Shown: positions 24,568 to 32,356 of the stretch, one piece after another | Layout: the number at the start of each line of letters is the position of its first letter | Numbering within the stretch: the first letter of the stretch is position 1 | DNA from: an uncultured Lachnospiraceae bacterium | Lineage (GTDB): Bacteria; Bacillota; Clostridia; Lachnospirales; Lachnospiraceae | NCBI GenBank assembly: GCA_902767135.1 | Contig: CACXGE010000004.1 | Coordinates: forward strand, 1-39,741 | DNA length: 39,741 nucleotides | Direction: 5' to 3' | Position numbers and translations under genes: made by a program | The notes under the pieces: model-generated | Told to the model about the DNA's origin: nothing | Seen by the model: only the letters and a program-made list of their open reading frames with translations | The model's database searches: none

Positions 24568-24893
24568 GAGCTGTCCGAGTGGTTGAGAATCAGCTTTGCC
24601 ATATCAATAATCAGGTTTTGTTCATCTTCTGTGGCAGAAGCCAGCAATTGCAGCATTAATTTCTCATTATTTGAAGATGTTGCGGCAACAGAATCGGCAA
24701 GCAGATAGTCCACAGACACACCGAGAATATTTGCCAGACAGGTCAATTTATCCAAGGTGATACAGCGCTCCCCACGCTCTACAAATCCCATGTAGGTAGT
24801 GGTTACATCCAGTTTCTCGGCAAGCTGCTCCTGGGTTAAATTTAATTTTTTTCGTTCTTCACGGATTCGTTTTCCTAAAGCTATTTGGTTCAT
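24558..24893 (-). CDS. XRE-family transcriptional regulator
   Basis: The 111-residue protein has a Cro/CI-type helix-turn-helix at about 7-62: IREERKKLNLTQEQLAEKLDVTTTYMGFVERGERCITLDKLTCLANILGVSVDYLL. A short C-terminal helix follows. It is transcribed away from the SPFH/zinc-ribbon row, with 207 bases between the two start codons that hold both promoters and a palindrome. It is therefore the likely local regulator of that row and of itself (inference). AGGAGG precedes the start. Its last codons (DSSKK, stop) lie in the repeat's T tract, so the C-terminus may have been set by that repeat. Confidence 0.88.
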   Translation of the reverse strand: MNQIALGKRIREERKKLNLTQEQLAEKLDVTTTYMGFVERGERCITLDKLTCLANILGVSVDYLLADSVAATSSNNEKLMLQLLASATEDEQNLIIDMAKLILNHSDSSKK

Positions 24894-24935
24894 AGGGCCT
24901 CCTGATATATTGGGTGAAAAGGTATAGATAGTATT

Positions 24936-24963
24936 ATTGTAACCATAAAGGTGAGAAAAACAA
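24936..24963 (-). promoter_or_regulatory. Promoter of the XRE gene
   Basis: On the minus strand TTGTTT (24958-24963), a 16-base spacer and TACAAT (24936-24941). Confidence 0.45.
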
Positions 24964-24973
24964 ACTAACTATA

Positions 24974-24992
24974 AGTTATGACGAATATAACT
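24974..24992. promoter_or_regulatory. Candidate XRE operator between the divergent promoters
   Basis: AGTTAT and ATAACT form a perfect 6-base inverted repeat with a 7-base spacer, placed between the -35 boxes of the two divergent promoters. Confidence 0.4.
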
Positions 24993-24997
24993 AACAG

Positions 24998-25026
24998 TTG
25001 CTTTTTTGAGAGAAAAATGTTATAAT
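24998..25026 (+). promoter_or_regulatory. Promoter of the SPFH/zinc-ribbon row
   Basis: TTGCTT (24998-25003), a 17-base spacer and a perfect TATAAT (25021-25026), 75 bases before the first start codon. Confidence 0.6.
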
Positions 25027-25100
25027 AAATTTGTTGTGAGAGTGGAATAATGTACAAAATACACAAAATGTACAGATGTGAGGAAAATGGGAGGTATGTT

Positions 25101-26273
25101 ATGAAAATTTTTGATGTAATTAAGTATGAGGGACCCAATGATGTATTTGTGTGGAAATTTCCTGGGGAAGATTTCAATACGTTATCGCAATTAATTGTTG
25201 CAGAGTCTCAAGAGGCGTTATTTTTTCAAGATGGTAAAGCATTGGATTTATTTGGTGCAGGAAAATATACATTGCATACGCAGAATATACCATTAGTTAG
25301 AAGACTGGTAAATCTTCCATTTAATGGAGTATCACCATTTCATTGCCAGGTATATTTCATTAATAAAGTAGTATCTATGGACGTTATGTGGGGGACAAAT
25401 AGTCCGATTCCAATTCAAGATGCCATTTATAAAATTATTATTCCAATTAGAGCAAATGGACAATTTGGGGTACGAGTTGTTGATAGTAAAAAGTTGATAT
25501 TAAAGTTGGTTGGGACAATCGATCAATTTGATCAGCAAACTTTGAAAAGGTATTTTAAGGGAATTTTGCTGACAAATATAAAGGATTATATTGCTACACA
25601 ATTCGTAAAAAACAATGTATCATTTTTGGAAATTCAATCTCATCTAAAATCGATATCTGCGGGAATTCAATTAGAGTTGGGAAAGGAGTTCGCACAATAT
25701 GGAATCGAATTAGTAAATTTTAATGTAAATGAGATAACACCGCCAGAAGATGATCCTTCGTATATGCAATTAAAAAATGCACTGGCAAAAAAAGCAGAGA
25801 TGTCGGTTATGGGATACGATTATCAACAGGAGAGGGCGTTTAATGTTCTGGATAAAGCAGCGGAAAATGAGGGGGCAGCATCTAATCTGATGGGAGCAGG
25901 TATGGGATTAGGTATGGGGGTGAATCTTGGAAATATGTTTGGGGGCGTAATGGGAGGTGCTATGGCAAATGTACAGCCCAATATGCAACCAACTGTACCA
26001 ACGGAACAGGAGGGGAGTAACCATAGAAAATGTACAACCTGTGGGGCAAAGATACCAGAAGAAGCAAAATTTTGTCTGGAGTGTGGTACAAAGGTAGAAG
26101 TAGAAGAACAGTGGAATAGGCTAACTTGTCCGGTATGTGGTGCTTCTGTACCAAATGGAAAATTCTGTTTGGAATGTGGAGCAAAATTAGAAACTGTATG
26201 TAAAAACTGTGGAGCAAAATTAGTTCCTGGAGCTAAGTTTTGTTTGGAATGTGGTACAAAGGTAGAAGTATAG
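25101..26273 (+). CDS. SPFH-domain protein with three C-terminal zinc ribbons (YdjI-like)
   Basis: The 390-residue product starts with MKIFDVIKYEGPNDVFVWKFPGEDFNTLSQLIV, the N-terminus of the SPFH/virion-core-like group that includes Bacillus YdjI. The SPFH fold runs to about 240, followed by a helical stretch and a Gly/Met-rich hydrophobic linker (about 255-293). Then come three zinc ribbons with CxxC pairs (CTTCG/CLECG, CPVCG/CLECG, CKNCG/CLECG). SPFH proteins form membrane-bound assemblies; YdjI belongs to an envelope-stress operon. GGGAGG precedes the ATG at 25101 with 6-base spacing. It heads a row of genes with short gaps, several also carrying zinc ribbons. Confidence 0.85.
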   Translation: MKIFDVIKYEGPNDVFVWKFPGEDFNTLSQLIVAESQEALFFQDGKALDLFGAGKYTLHTQNIPLVRRLVNLPFNGVSPFHCQVYFINKVVSMDVMWGTNSPIPIQDAIYKIIIPIRANGQFGVRVVDSKKLILKLVGTIDQFDQQTLKRYFKGILLTNIKDYIATQFVKNNVSFLEIQSHLKSISAGIQLELGKEFAQYGIELVNFNVNEITPPEDDPSYMQLKNALAKKAEMSVMGYDYQQERAFNVLDKAAENEGAASNLMGAGMGLGMGVNLGNMFGGVMGGAMANVQPNMQPTVPTEQEGSNHRKCTTCGAKIPEEAKFCLECGTKVEVEEQWNRLTCPVCGASVPNGKFCLECGAKLETVCKNCGAKLVPGAKFCLECGTKVEV

Positions 26274-26284
26274 GGGGGAGTAAA

Positions 26285-27397
26285 ATGGCTTTAAGACAAA
26301 TTTTTTGCCCCGAGTGCGGGAATAAATCACAGGCTGATATACAAAATAATTTTTGCTTTTGCACAAATTGTGGAACAAAAATTATATTAAATTCATCTGT
26401 TTCAGAGGAGAGAAATGAAGAATTCAGTGATAAAAGGGATGAAGTAGCTAGTGGTATGTCTGAAAATAATTCCATAGATTATCTAAATAAAAAACTGGAG
26501 GAGGTGGCTTTTTACTACAAAGTAAGCAGGGAAAGGCAGGAAGCAGTTCGTTACGAAGAAGAACCTGTGTATTATTTAAAGGCGCAGGATTTGCTCATAG
26601 ATATATCAGAAGAGTATCCTGAGGACTATCGGATATGGTGGGAGTTATGCAAACCTATAGATTTTGAACATCCCCTTGCAGGAAATCAGGCTTTTGAGAA
26701 TTATCAGTTAAACCAGATGTATTTTCAGAAAGCAGTGGATAAGGCGGAATTATGCGATAAACAAAAACTGATAGAATTGTCAGATGGGTATACGCAGAAA
26801 AAAAATAAAGCAAAACTTCAGGCAGAACAGCAAAGAATGGAAGTAGAACAACGTGATAGAGAGGCGGCAGAAAAGAAAAAAGAGGAAGAGAGAATCCGCG
26901 AGGAACAAGAAAGACAAGAAAAAATGATTGAGCAACAAAAGCTTAGACAGCAAAAAGAGGAAATACGGCAACGTGGAATTTCCTTGAGTGAGGAAGTATG
27001 GCGTGCGCTTTCGAACAAAGACTATTCATTGATTGACAATTCATACTTTGAAGTTTTGGTTGAGAATAATCAAAGAATTCTTGGTATATTGAAAAATGTG
27101 TCCAATGTTATGTATTTAATGGCGTATAGAATTGATATGAATAAAGGCAATACTGTTTATCTGGATCAGACGTTGTCCATTAAATTTGATGAACATGGTT
27201 ATGCTATGAAATTTAATAACACACCAGTTAGGATATATGGGATGAATCCGGCTCAGAATGTATTATTTATATCAAATAATGGTTGTGGGGGTCTCTGTGT
27301 AAATGGAAAAGATTTATGTCAGGATCAGAAATATATTTCTGATATTATGAAGTGTGCAAAAAAACCATTATTACAATTCAAAAGAATATTTATGTAA
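26285..27397 (+). CDS. Zinc-ribbon protein with coiled coil, unknown function
   Basis: The 370-residue product starts with a zinc ribbon (IFCPECGN, then CFCTNCGTK). Next is a segment with a tetratricopeptide-like look (VYYLKAQDLLIDISEEYPEDYRIWWELCK), then a long charged coiled coil (about 170-235, rich in Gln, Glu, Arg). The C-terminal domain of about 130 residues (LSEEVWRALSNKDYSLID to the end) is unrecognised. GGGGGGAG precedes the ATG 11 bases after the SPFH stop, so the two are surely cotranscribed. The mix of zinc ribbon and coiled coil suggests a scaffold or adaptor of the SPFH assembly (inference). Confidence 0.75.
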   Translation: MALRQIFCPECGNKSQADIQNNFCFCTNCGTKIILNSSVSEERNEEFSDKRDEVASGMSENNSIDYLNKKLEEVAFYYKVSRERQEAVRYEEEPVYYLKAQDLLIDISEEYPEDYRIWWELCKPIDFEHPLAGNQAFENYQLNQMYFQKAVDKAELCDKQKLIELSDGYTQKKNKAKLQAEQQRMEVEQRDREAAEKKKEEERIREEQERQEKMIEQQKLRQQKEEIRQRGISLSEEVWRALSNKDYSLIDNSYFEVLVENNQRILGILKNVSNVMYLMAYRIDMNKGNTVYLDQTLSIKFDEHGYAMKFNNTPVRIYGMNPAQNVLFISNNGCGGLCVNGKDLCQDQKYISDIMKCAKKPLLQFKRIFM

Positions 27398-27418
27398 GTA
27401 TGAAGGGAGAGAAAGGGT

Positions 27419-27991
27419 ATGGTATGTAAAAATTGTGGAGGAGAAATAAAAGGAGAACAGACAGTTTGTCCATATTGTGACGCACCAGTTGTAAATAGGG
27501 AGGATAATGTTGAGGAGAGTATTGTACTGGATGTGGAGAAGAATTCTTTAGAGCCAGTGAATAAAGAAGTTTTACAAAATGGAATTATTGGAAAATCTTA
27601 CGAGTTTCATTCTTCGCGTGGGGCAAATCTGAGGAGTTTGTTTGACAGTAGAATTACAAGTAAGGTGGAAGTTTCAGAAGATCGATTATTTATATCAATG
27701 AAACCTAAAAGGTTAAATGTTGCACCAGCAGTTTTATTTGAAGATATCACAGCAATCGAAATATCAGCAAAGATACATCTGTATTATTGGCCGTTCATTA
27801 TTATAACTGCCTTAGTAGCACTTACTAATCCACTGTTCCTTATACTGACAGCATTATTTATTTTTGGGGGAAGAGATAGAAAAATAAGAATTTGTCAGAG
27901 AAATGGAAAAGATGTGATTATGTATGCAGGTACAAAGGCTCAAGCAGAGCAGTTTAAGGCGGACATGAAAACACTTGCCAAAATACAATAA
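27419..27991 (+). CDS. Zinc-ribbon membrane protein with PH-like domain
   Basis: The 190-residue product has an N-terminal zinc ribbon (MVCKNCGGE, CPYCDAP). A beta-rich domain like bacterial PH domains follows (VEVSEDRLFISMKPKRLNVAPAVLFEDITAIEI), then a hydrophobic hairpin (about 124-150, LYYWPFIIITALVALTNPLFLILTALFIF) and a final strand-helix (KIRICQRNGKDVIMYAGTKAQAEQF). The gap to the previous gene is 21 bases. It probably sits in the cytoplasmic membrane with the ribbon inside. Confidence 0.72.
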   Translation: MVCKNCGGEIKGEQTVCPYCDAPVVNREDNVEESIVLDVEKNSLEPVNKEVLQNGIIGKSYEFHSSRGANLRSLFDSRITSKVEVSEDRLFISMKPKRLNVAPAVLFEDITAIEISAKIHLYYWPFIIITALVALTNPLFLILTALFIFGGRDRKIRICQRNGKDVIMYAGTKAQAEQFKADMKTLAKIQ

Positions 27992-28006
27992 AAGGGGATA
28001 GCGCCA

Positions 28007-28693
28007 ATGGAAAGTAGGCAGTGTCCAAACTGTGCCGGTATTTTACAGCGAAAATCTGGAGAAAATAAACTGGTATGTCCTTATTGTGAGTCAGAATTTT
28101 CTTATGAGAGTAAAAGGGAAGAACAGTGTATTGAAAGTAGGGAAAAAAAGAAGCTAATAAGTTCCATATTGGACATAAGGGTCGACAAACAAAATTTAAA
28201 AGACAAAGCTAAATTGACATTAATGACGCTTTGTTCCTATCTTGATGGGGGTAATACATTAGAAAGTTATGAGGTGTTATTTAAACGGTTAGCTGAAAAA
28301 AATGCAGACATTGCAGTAGAAGGGAAAAATATAGAACTGTTGGAAAAGGCAAAAATGAGATTAGCAGGGGTTTGGGGGGCAGACGAAAAAGTTATATTTT
28401 ATAAAGATAGTGGTATTATATCCAGAGCTAAAGAGGGGGTGCTTATCACAAAACAAAAAATATATTTCATAAAGAAGAAAAAAGTGTTGCAGTTAAATAT
28501 TGGTGATATTAAATTCTTGGATATTTCATTTACGGGATACACATGGAAGATTAATCATGTTCCGGGAATGGAAATAGATTCCATAGGTTGTGATTACGAA
28601 ACATTGGGAATTATTTTGGCAATGTTGGTTACTATGCGTCGTGAAATGAAAGGGACAGGGTCAAAAGTGGTTGTGCATCTGGAAACTATATAA
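28007..28693 (+). CDS. Zinc-ribbon protein with PH/GRAM-like domain
   Basis: The 228-residue product has an N-terminal zinc ribbon (CPNCAG, CPYCES) and a helical middle part. The C-terminal beta domain resembles PH/GRAM-like modules (ADEKVIFYKDSGIISRAKEGVLITKQKIYFIKKKKVLQLNIGDIKFLDI). No membrane segment is seen. The gene starts 15 bases after the previous stop. It looks like a soluble relative of the 27419 product: both combine a ribbon with a PH-like domain. Confidence 0.7.
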   Translation: MESRQCPNCAGILQRKSGENKLVCPYCESEFSYESKREEQCIESREKKKLISSILDIRVDKQNLKDKAKLTLMTLCSYLDGGNTLESYEVLFKRLAEKNADIAVEGKNIELLEKAKMRLAGVWGADEKVIFYKDSGIISRAKEGVLITKQKIYFIKKKKVLQLNIGDIKFLDISFTGYTWKINHVPGMEIDSIGCDYETLGIILAMLVTMRREMKGTGSKVVVHLETI

Positions 28694-28717
28694 TTAGAAA
28701 TGAAAGGGGGAAAATAT

Positions 28718-29317
28718 ATGTTGGTATTAGATAATAAAAGTTTTAATCTAACATACATATTTTTAATGATTTCTATATTAAGCATTATATTGCCATGTAT
28801 TCTTGGAAAAAGAATTAGAGCAGCGGTATACAAAATTGCACTGTTTACATTCACAGGACTATATTTTTTAGTTCAATTATGTATTTGTGGATTTGCGTAT
28901 TTAAAAAGTGATTGTAATGTGGTAATGGCAGGGGTGATATCTGCCGGAATTTTGGTGGCATATGTTGTAGGCATGGTGGTTTTATGGGAAATAGCCATTG
29001 CACAAGAAAGAAAAGAAAATGAAAATAATTCTAATATGTTTGGAATAGGTGAGCTTGTAATTAAAATTGAAAAATGTATAAAAATAACTGAAAATGAAGA
29101 ATTGAAAAGTATGTTACAGGAAGTTGAAGAAGATATACGTTATTCAAATGTCAAAAGCTCTGATAATGTAAAGGAAATGGAACAAATGATAATTTCTGGT
29201 GTAGACCAAACACAAAATTATATTCAAAATAATAGAATTTTAGAGGCAAAAAAAGAGTGTAGTCATTTGAAAAATATTTTACGTGAAAGAAATCAAAAGT
29301 GTCTAATAAAAAATTGA
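28718..29317 (+). CDS. Membrane protein with cytoplasmic helical tail
   Basis: The product of about 199 residues has three hydrophobic segments in the first 100 residues (YIFLMISILSIILPCIL, IALFTFTGLYFLVQLCICGFAYL, VMAGVISAGILVAYVVGMVVLW). A charged helical tail of about 95 residues follows, with Glu/Lys heptads. No family recognised. The Met at 28718 is chosen because GAAAGGGGG lies 8 bases upstream. It belongs to the SPFH row by spacing and strand. Confidence 0.65.
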   Translation: MLVLDNKSFNLTYIFLMISILSIILPCILGKRIRAAVYKIALFTFTGLYFLVQLCICGFAYLKSDCNVVMAGVISAGILVAYVVGMVVLWEIAIAQERKENENNSNMFGIGELVIKIEKCIKITENEELKSMLQEVEEDIRYSNVKSSDNVKEMEQMIISGVDQTQNYIQNNRILEAKKECSHLKNILRERNQKCLIKN

Positions 29318-29321
29318 AAAA

Positions 29322-29352
29322 TGTATCTGTTAAGTGATTCTAAACAGACACG
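29322..29352. repeat. Solo third stem-loop of the dispersed repeat
   Basis: GTATCTGTT (29323-29331) and AACAGACAC (29343-29351) pair with one mismatch. The loop segment AGTGATTCT is shared with the third stem-loop at 30715-30745. A-rich stretches lie on both sides. Confidence 0.55.
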
Positions 29353-29384
29353 AAAAATAAAAATAGTGCAGCGGAGGTAGAGAG

Positions 29385-30020
29385 ATGGAATTTGATATTC
29401 ATTCAATGAAACAGAGAGCAAAAGAGTTAATGGGGACTACAAAACCTAGTCCAAGGATAGCAGGAGTTATTTTTTGTATTATGGCAATGGTATATGAGAT
29501 TATTTATTATGTACTGGCATATATAACTGGAAATGACGGTATGAGATTTTTATTATATTGGGCAATTGCAGAATTAGTATATCTAAATGTAAGGAGTAGC
29601 TGTAGCCTGTATGGTTTGATTGTGGCCAGAGAGCAGGAATCAAGTATAAGTGACTGTTTAGCAGCATTTAAGGAGAAACCAGTGTCATACTTTATTTTGG
29701 GTGTGATAAAAGATTTTTGTTATTGTATAGGGATTATGTTTTGTTTTGTGGGTTTTTTTGTCCCTTTCTATTTATTCAGATTTAGTGTTTATGTTATAAA
29801 GGATGAGAATGTGGGAACATTTCAGGCATTGGGAAAAAGTGCAAAATTATTGAAGGGACATTATGTAGAGCTGATTAAATTAGATATAAGTAATTTGGGA
29901 TGGTTTTTAGTAGTCATATTTACCTATGGAATTGCAAATTTTTTCGTAAAGCCTTATTTAGCATTGGTTTATGCAGAATTTTATGATTATTTAAAGGCAC
30001 AACAGGAGCTGTTTCACTAA
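29385..30020 (+). CDS. Integral membrane protein, DUF975-like
   Basis: The 211-residue product has four to five hydrophobic segments. It shows the pattern of DUF975 family proteins: an N-terminal amphipathic part (MKQRAKELMG), then paired membrane helices and a VGTFQALGKSAKLLKGHYVELIKLDISNLGW stretch ending in LVYAEFYDYLK. The function of the family is unknown. GGAGG lies 9 bases before the ATG. A 67-base gap with a solo hairpin separates it from the previous gene. Confidence 0.72.
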   Translation: MEFDIHSMKQRAKELMGTTKPSPRIAGVIFCIMAMVYEIIYYVLAYITGNDGMRFLLYWAIAELVYLNVRSSCSLYGLIVAREQESSISDCLAAFKEKPVSYFILGVIKDFCYCIGIMFCFVGFFVPFYLFRFSVYVIKDENVGTFQALGKSAKLLKGHYVELIKLDISNLGWFLVVIFTYGIANFFVKPYLALVYAEFYDYLKAQQELFH

Positions 30021-30033
30021 ATAGCTCCTGTTG
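30000..30033 (+). repeat. Hairpin across the stop codon of the DUF975-like gene
   Basis: CAACAGGAGCT and AGCTCCTGTTG form a perfect 11-base stem with a 12-base loop that holds the stop codon. There is no T tract (AAAACAACAG follows), so it may stabilise or process the transcript rather than end it. Confidence 0.6.
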
Positions 30034-30102
30034 AAAACAACAGATTATAAAATGGGCAAGTAAGAGCAAAAAAGTAAAAGGAAATTTATCAGGAGGTATT
30101 AG

Positions 30103-30390
30103 ATGGTTATAATTATATCTTACGTAATTGCGATAGTACTTACTATTGTACTGGCAATAGTTTTGTACCCTATATCAGCCATTTTCTACATAGTAGGATT
30201 TTTCGGAAAACTGGTTGGCTCGTTAGGGGACTTCATTTTTAAACATGCAAATAGAGGGATAAAAAAACTGTGGTCAGACATTCGCCACACTAAGGTTGTT
30301 CGTGATAATTCAGTAGATAATCGGGATTCTAACATAGAGAACGTGATTAAAGATGCTGAAGACGCCATAGGAAAAGCAATGAAAGATTGA
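30103..30390 (+). CDS. Small membrane protein
   Basis: The 95-residue product has one or two hydrophobic segments at the N-terminus (IIISYVIAIVLTIVLAIVLYPISAIFYIVGFFG) and a basic, then acidic cytoplasmic tail. No family recognised. AGGAGG is well placed before the ATG, which supports a real gene. Confidence 0.6.
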   Translation: MVIIISYVIAIVLTIVLAIVLYPISAIFYIVGFFGKLVGSLGDFIFKHANRGIKKLWSDIRHTKVVRDNSVDNRDSNIENVIKDAEDAIGKAMKD

Positions 30391-30405
30391 AAGGAAAGCA
30401 AAAAG

Positions 30406-30615
30406 ATGATAGCAGTAAATATAAAAACAGCAAAAAAATGTGCTTTTTGTAAATATTGGTATGATCCAACGAACAGCGGGATTTACCCAAAAGCATCAAA
30501 GATTAATTTGTGGGAATACGATGAAAAAATAAAATGCAAATGCTTACAAAAAAATATGGATATGAAAGCAAGTGCTTTTTGTGGAAAATATCAATCCAAA
30601 ATAGAAATATTGTAA
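30406..30615 (+). CDS. Small Cys-rich protein, end set by a repeat insertion
   Basis: The 69-residue product has four Cys in two groups that could bind zinc (CAFCKYWYDPTNSG; CKCLQKN) plus a fifth in FCGKY. It also has a hydrophilic, Lys-rich body. AAAGGAAAG precedes the ATG, 15 bases after the previous stop. The stop codon TAA at 30613-30615 lies inside the TGTAAC end of the repeat at 30611, so the original C-terminus may have been longer. The putative zinc binding fits the theme of this gene row. Confidence 0.6.
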   Translation: MIAVNIKTAKKCAFCKYWYDPTNSGIYPKASKINLWEYDEKIKCKCLQKNMDMKASAFCGKYQSKIEIL

Positions 30616-30745
30616 CAATTCAGCACAGGTCTCAGCATTTATTTGCTGAGACCGTGGAAAAATACAAATTATACAAAATCGGGCAATTTGCATACGTAGG
30701 TATTGCCCGATTTCCGTAGTTGTTCAGTGATTCTGAACAGCTACG
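30611..30745 (+). mobile_element. Full copy of the three-stem-loop MITE-like repeat
   Basis: 135 bases. The left end TGTAACAATTCAG and right end (read inward) CGTAGCTGTTCAG are imperfect inverted repeats. Stem-loop 1 has GGTCTCAGC/GCTGAGACC (30628-30653), stem-loop 2 has TCGGGCAAT/ATTGCCCGA (30679-30710), and stem-loop 3 has a 13-base stem CGTAGTTGTTCAG/CTGAACAGCTACG (30715-30745). The flanks AAATAT (30605-30610) and AAACAT (30746-30751) differ by one base and may be an aged target duplication. Confidence 0.75.
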
Positions 30746-30803
30746 AAACATTATAAAAAGGAAAAATAAGTGTGGCATACATAGGAATATGGGGGAAATT
30801 CAA

Positions 30804-32192
30804 ATGAAGAAAAGAATGGCAGTATTATTAGTATTGGGATGCGTGGGAGCTCTTGCAGGTTGTGTCGAAATCAGCGACAAGGATGTGAAGGAACTTAGCG
30901 ATACAACCAAGAATGTGGTTGAAGAGGTTGCAGACCAGACAGCAAATATTAGGGATAGTGAGGAAGAACATGTATTGTCTGTGAAAGGTGGGCATCCCGA
31001 AAGTTACCCTAATGCAACCTATGGAAAGGCTTTTGAGGATTTCTTTGCTTATCCAACTTGGAAATACTTTAAGGGGACGAAAGAAGGTTCTGATGAGGAT
31101 GGAGATGGAAAGCCGGATACGGAGGAAGAAAATGTAGATATAGTAGAGTTTACCGGGTATTGCACCTATCAGGATGTGGAGGTGAAGGCATTAATTCAGT
31201 TTACGTTAAATGATGATAACACTTTCACAGCTACATATCTATCCTATAATGATGTGCCTCAGAACAACTTAATGCTGTGTGGGTTATTAGAAAAAGTATT
31301 TGAAGATTATGAGGGTGATACGGAAGTCAAAACTACACAGAATGAAGAAACGTCTGCAAGTGAAGATGAGCTTTTACAGGAGTTTATCAATTTGTTATGC
31401 TCTTATAGCGATCCGCCAGATTGTGAAGGCGAAGAGTTACAAGCTTATTTTGAAAACGAATACGAGCAGTGGAAAGAAAACAGTCAGGACAGTCGTATCT
31501 ATATGGGAGATGATGGACACCTGAAATTAAAAGACGATGTAAGTGAACTAACAGGAACCTGGGACGATACATACAGCCAAAGGGCCCATATGACTATAAA
31601 AGAAGTATCAGGAAAGCTATATGTACAGATAGAGTGGTCAAGCGGTGCCGCAGATAATACAAAGTGGAACTTTAGTAGTTCTGATATTGCAAATCTGGGA
31701 AATGATAGCATAAAGATTTCTTATAAGGATTGTAAAGAAGTAGATGAACATTATAATGAAGATGGTACTTGTACAGAGACTGTGGTTTCTTCCGGGGGCT
31801 CTGGGTACATGTATTACGATGGAAAGATTATGACTTGGAATGATAATAATTTTTCCACCAGTACTAACTGTACTTTTACCAGAACTCAGGATACAGCAGG
31901 TAACAGTGTGCCGTCCAAAGAGTACATTATTGAAGAAAGTAATTTCAGGGAGCTGACAGAGGCAGATTTATATCATCTTACAGCCGAGCAATGCAGAATT
32001 GCCAGAAATGAAATATATGCAAGGCATGGAAGGATGTTTCAGGATGCAGCATTGCAACAGCACTTTGAGAGCTGTTCCTGGTATACAGGCATGTATTCAG
32101 CTTCTGAATTTTCAGATGATATGCTAAGCAATATAGAGCGAAAAAATTTGCAGACCATATCAGCTTATGAAACTAAGATGGGGTATAAGTAA
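30804..32192 (+). CDS. Lipoprotein with C-terminal YARHG domain
   Basis: The product of about 462 residues has a lipobox LAGC (Cys20), so it is anchored outside the membrane. A short Asp-rich insert, SDEDGDGKPDTEEENVD, looks like a calcium-binding loop. The C-terminal 70 residues are a YARHG domain (LTAEQCRIARNEIYARHGRMFQ, then CSWYTGMY), an extracellular module probably involved in wall or ligand binding. The open frame reaches back into the repeat, but the Met at 30804 with GGGGGAAA upstream starts the signal peptide. Function unknown. Confidence 0.8.
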   Translation: MKKRMAVLLVLGCVGALAGCVEISDKDVKELSDTTKNVVEEVADQTANIRDSEEEHVLSVKGGHPESYPNATYGKAFEDFFAYPTWKYFKGTKEGSDEDGDGKPDTEEENVDIVEFTGYCTYQDVEVKALIQFTLNDDNTFTATYLSYNDVPQNNLMLCGLLEKVFEDYEGDTEVKTTQNEETSASEDELLQEFINLLCSYSDPPDCEGEELQAYFENEYEQWKENSQDSRIYMGDDGHLKLKDDVSELTGTWDDTYSQRAHMTIKEVSGKLYVQIEWSSGAADNTKWNFSSSDIANLGNDSIKISYKDCKEVDEHYNEDGTCTETVVSSGGSGYMYYDGKIMTWNDNNFSTSTNCTFTRTQDTAGNSVPSKEYIIEESNFRELTEADLYHLTAEQCRIARNEIYARHGRMFQDAALQQHFESCSWYTGMYSASEFSDDMLSNIERKNLQTISAYETKMGYK

Positions 32193-32201
32193 GTGAAAAA
32201 A

Positions 32202-32251
32202 GCCACCATATAGATTTGCGTCTCTGGCTTTAGACGCAAAAATTTTGTGGC
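32202..32251 (+). repeat. Two-part hairpin after the YARHG gene
   Basis: TTGCGTCT/AGACGCAA (32216-32239) with outer arms GCCAC/GTGGC (32202-32206 and 32247-32251). The outer left arm follows AAAAAA, and no T tract follows the right arm on the plus strand. Confidence 0.55.
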
Positions 32252-32281
32252 AAGTGAATAATTACAAACAAAATATTATTT

Positions 32282-32321
32282 AACACAGAACCTCGCCAAA
32301 CATATGGCGAGGTTCTGTGTT
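32282..32321. repeat. 16-base perfect palindrome ending in a -10 box
   Basis: AACACAGAACCTCGCC and GGCGAGGTTCTGTGTT pair perfectly around 8 bases. The right arm runs into TATAAT (32321-32326), about 30 bases before the WYL remnant's start. It could be a terminator-like structure, an operator or a repeat end. Confidence 0.65.
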
Positions 32322-32356
32322 ATAATGTTGTTACATAAAAAGGAAGGGGGGCAGAG

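Noticed and set aside
30720..30803. Earlier start of the YARHG lipoprotein
   Set aside because: It lies in the repeat and would place about 28 residues before the signal peptide.
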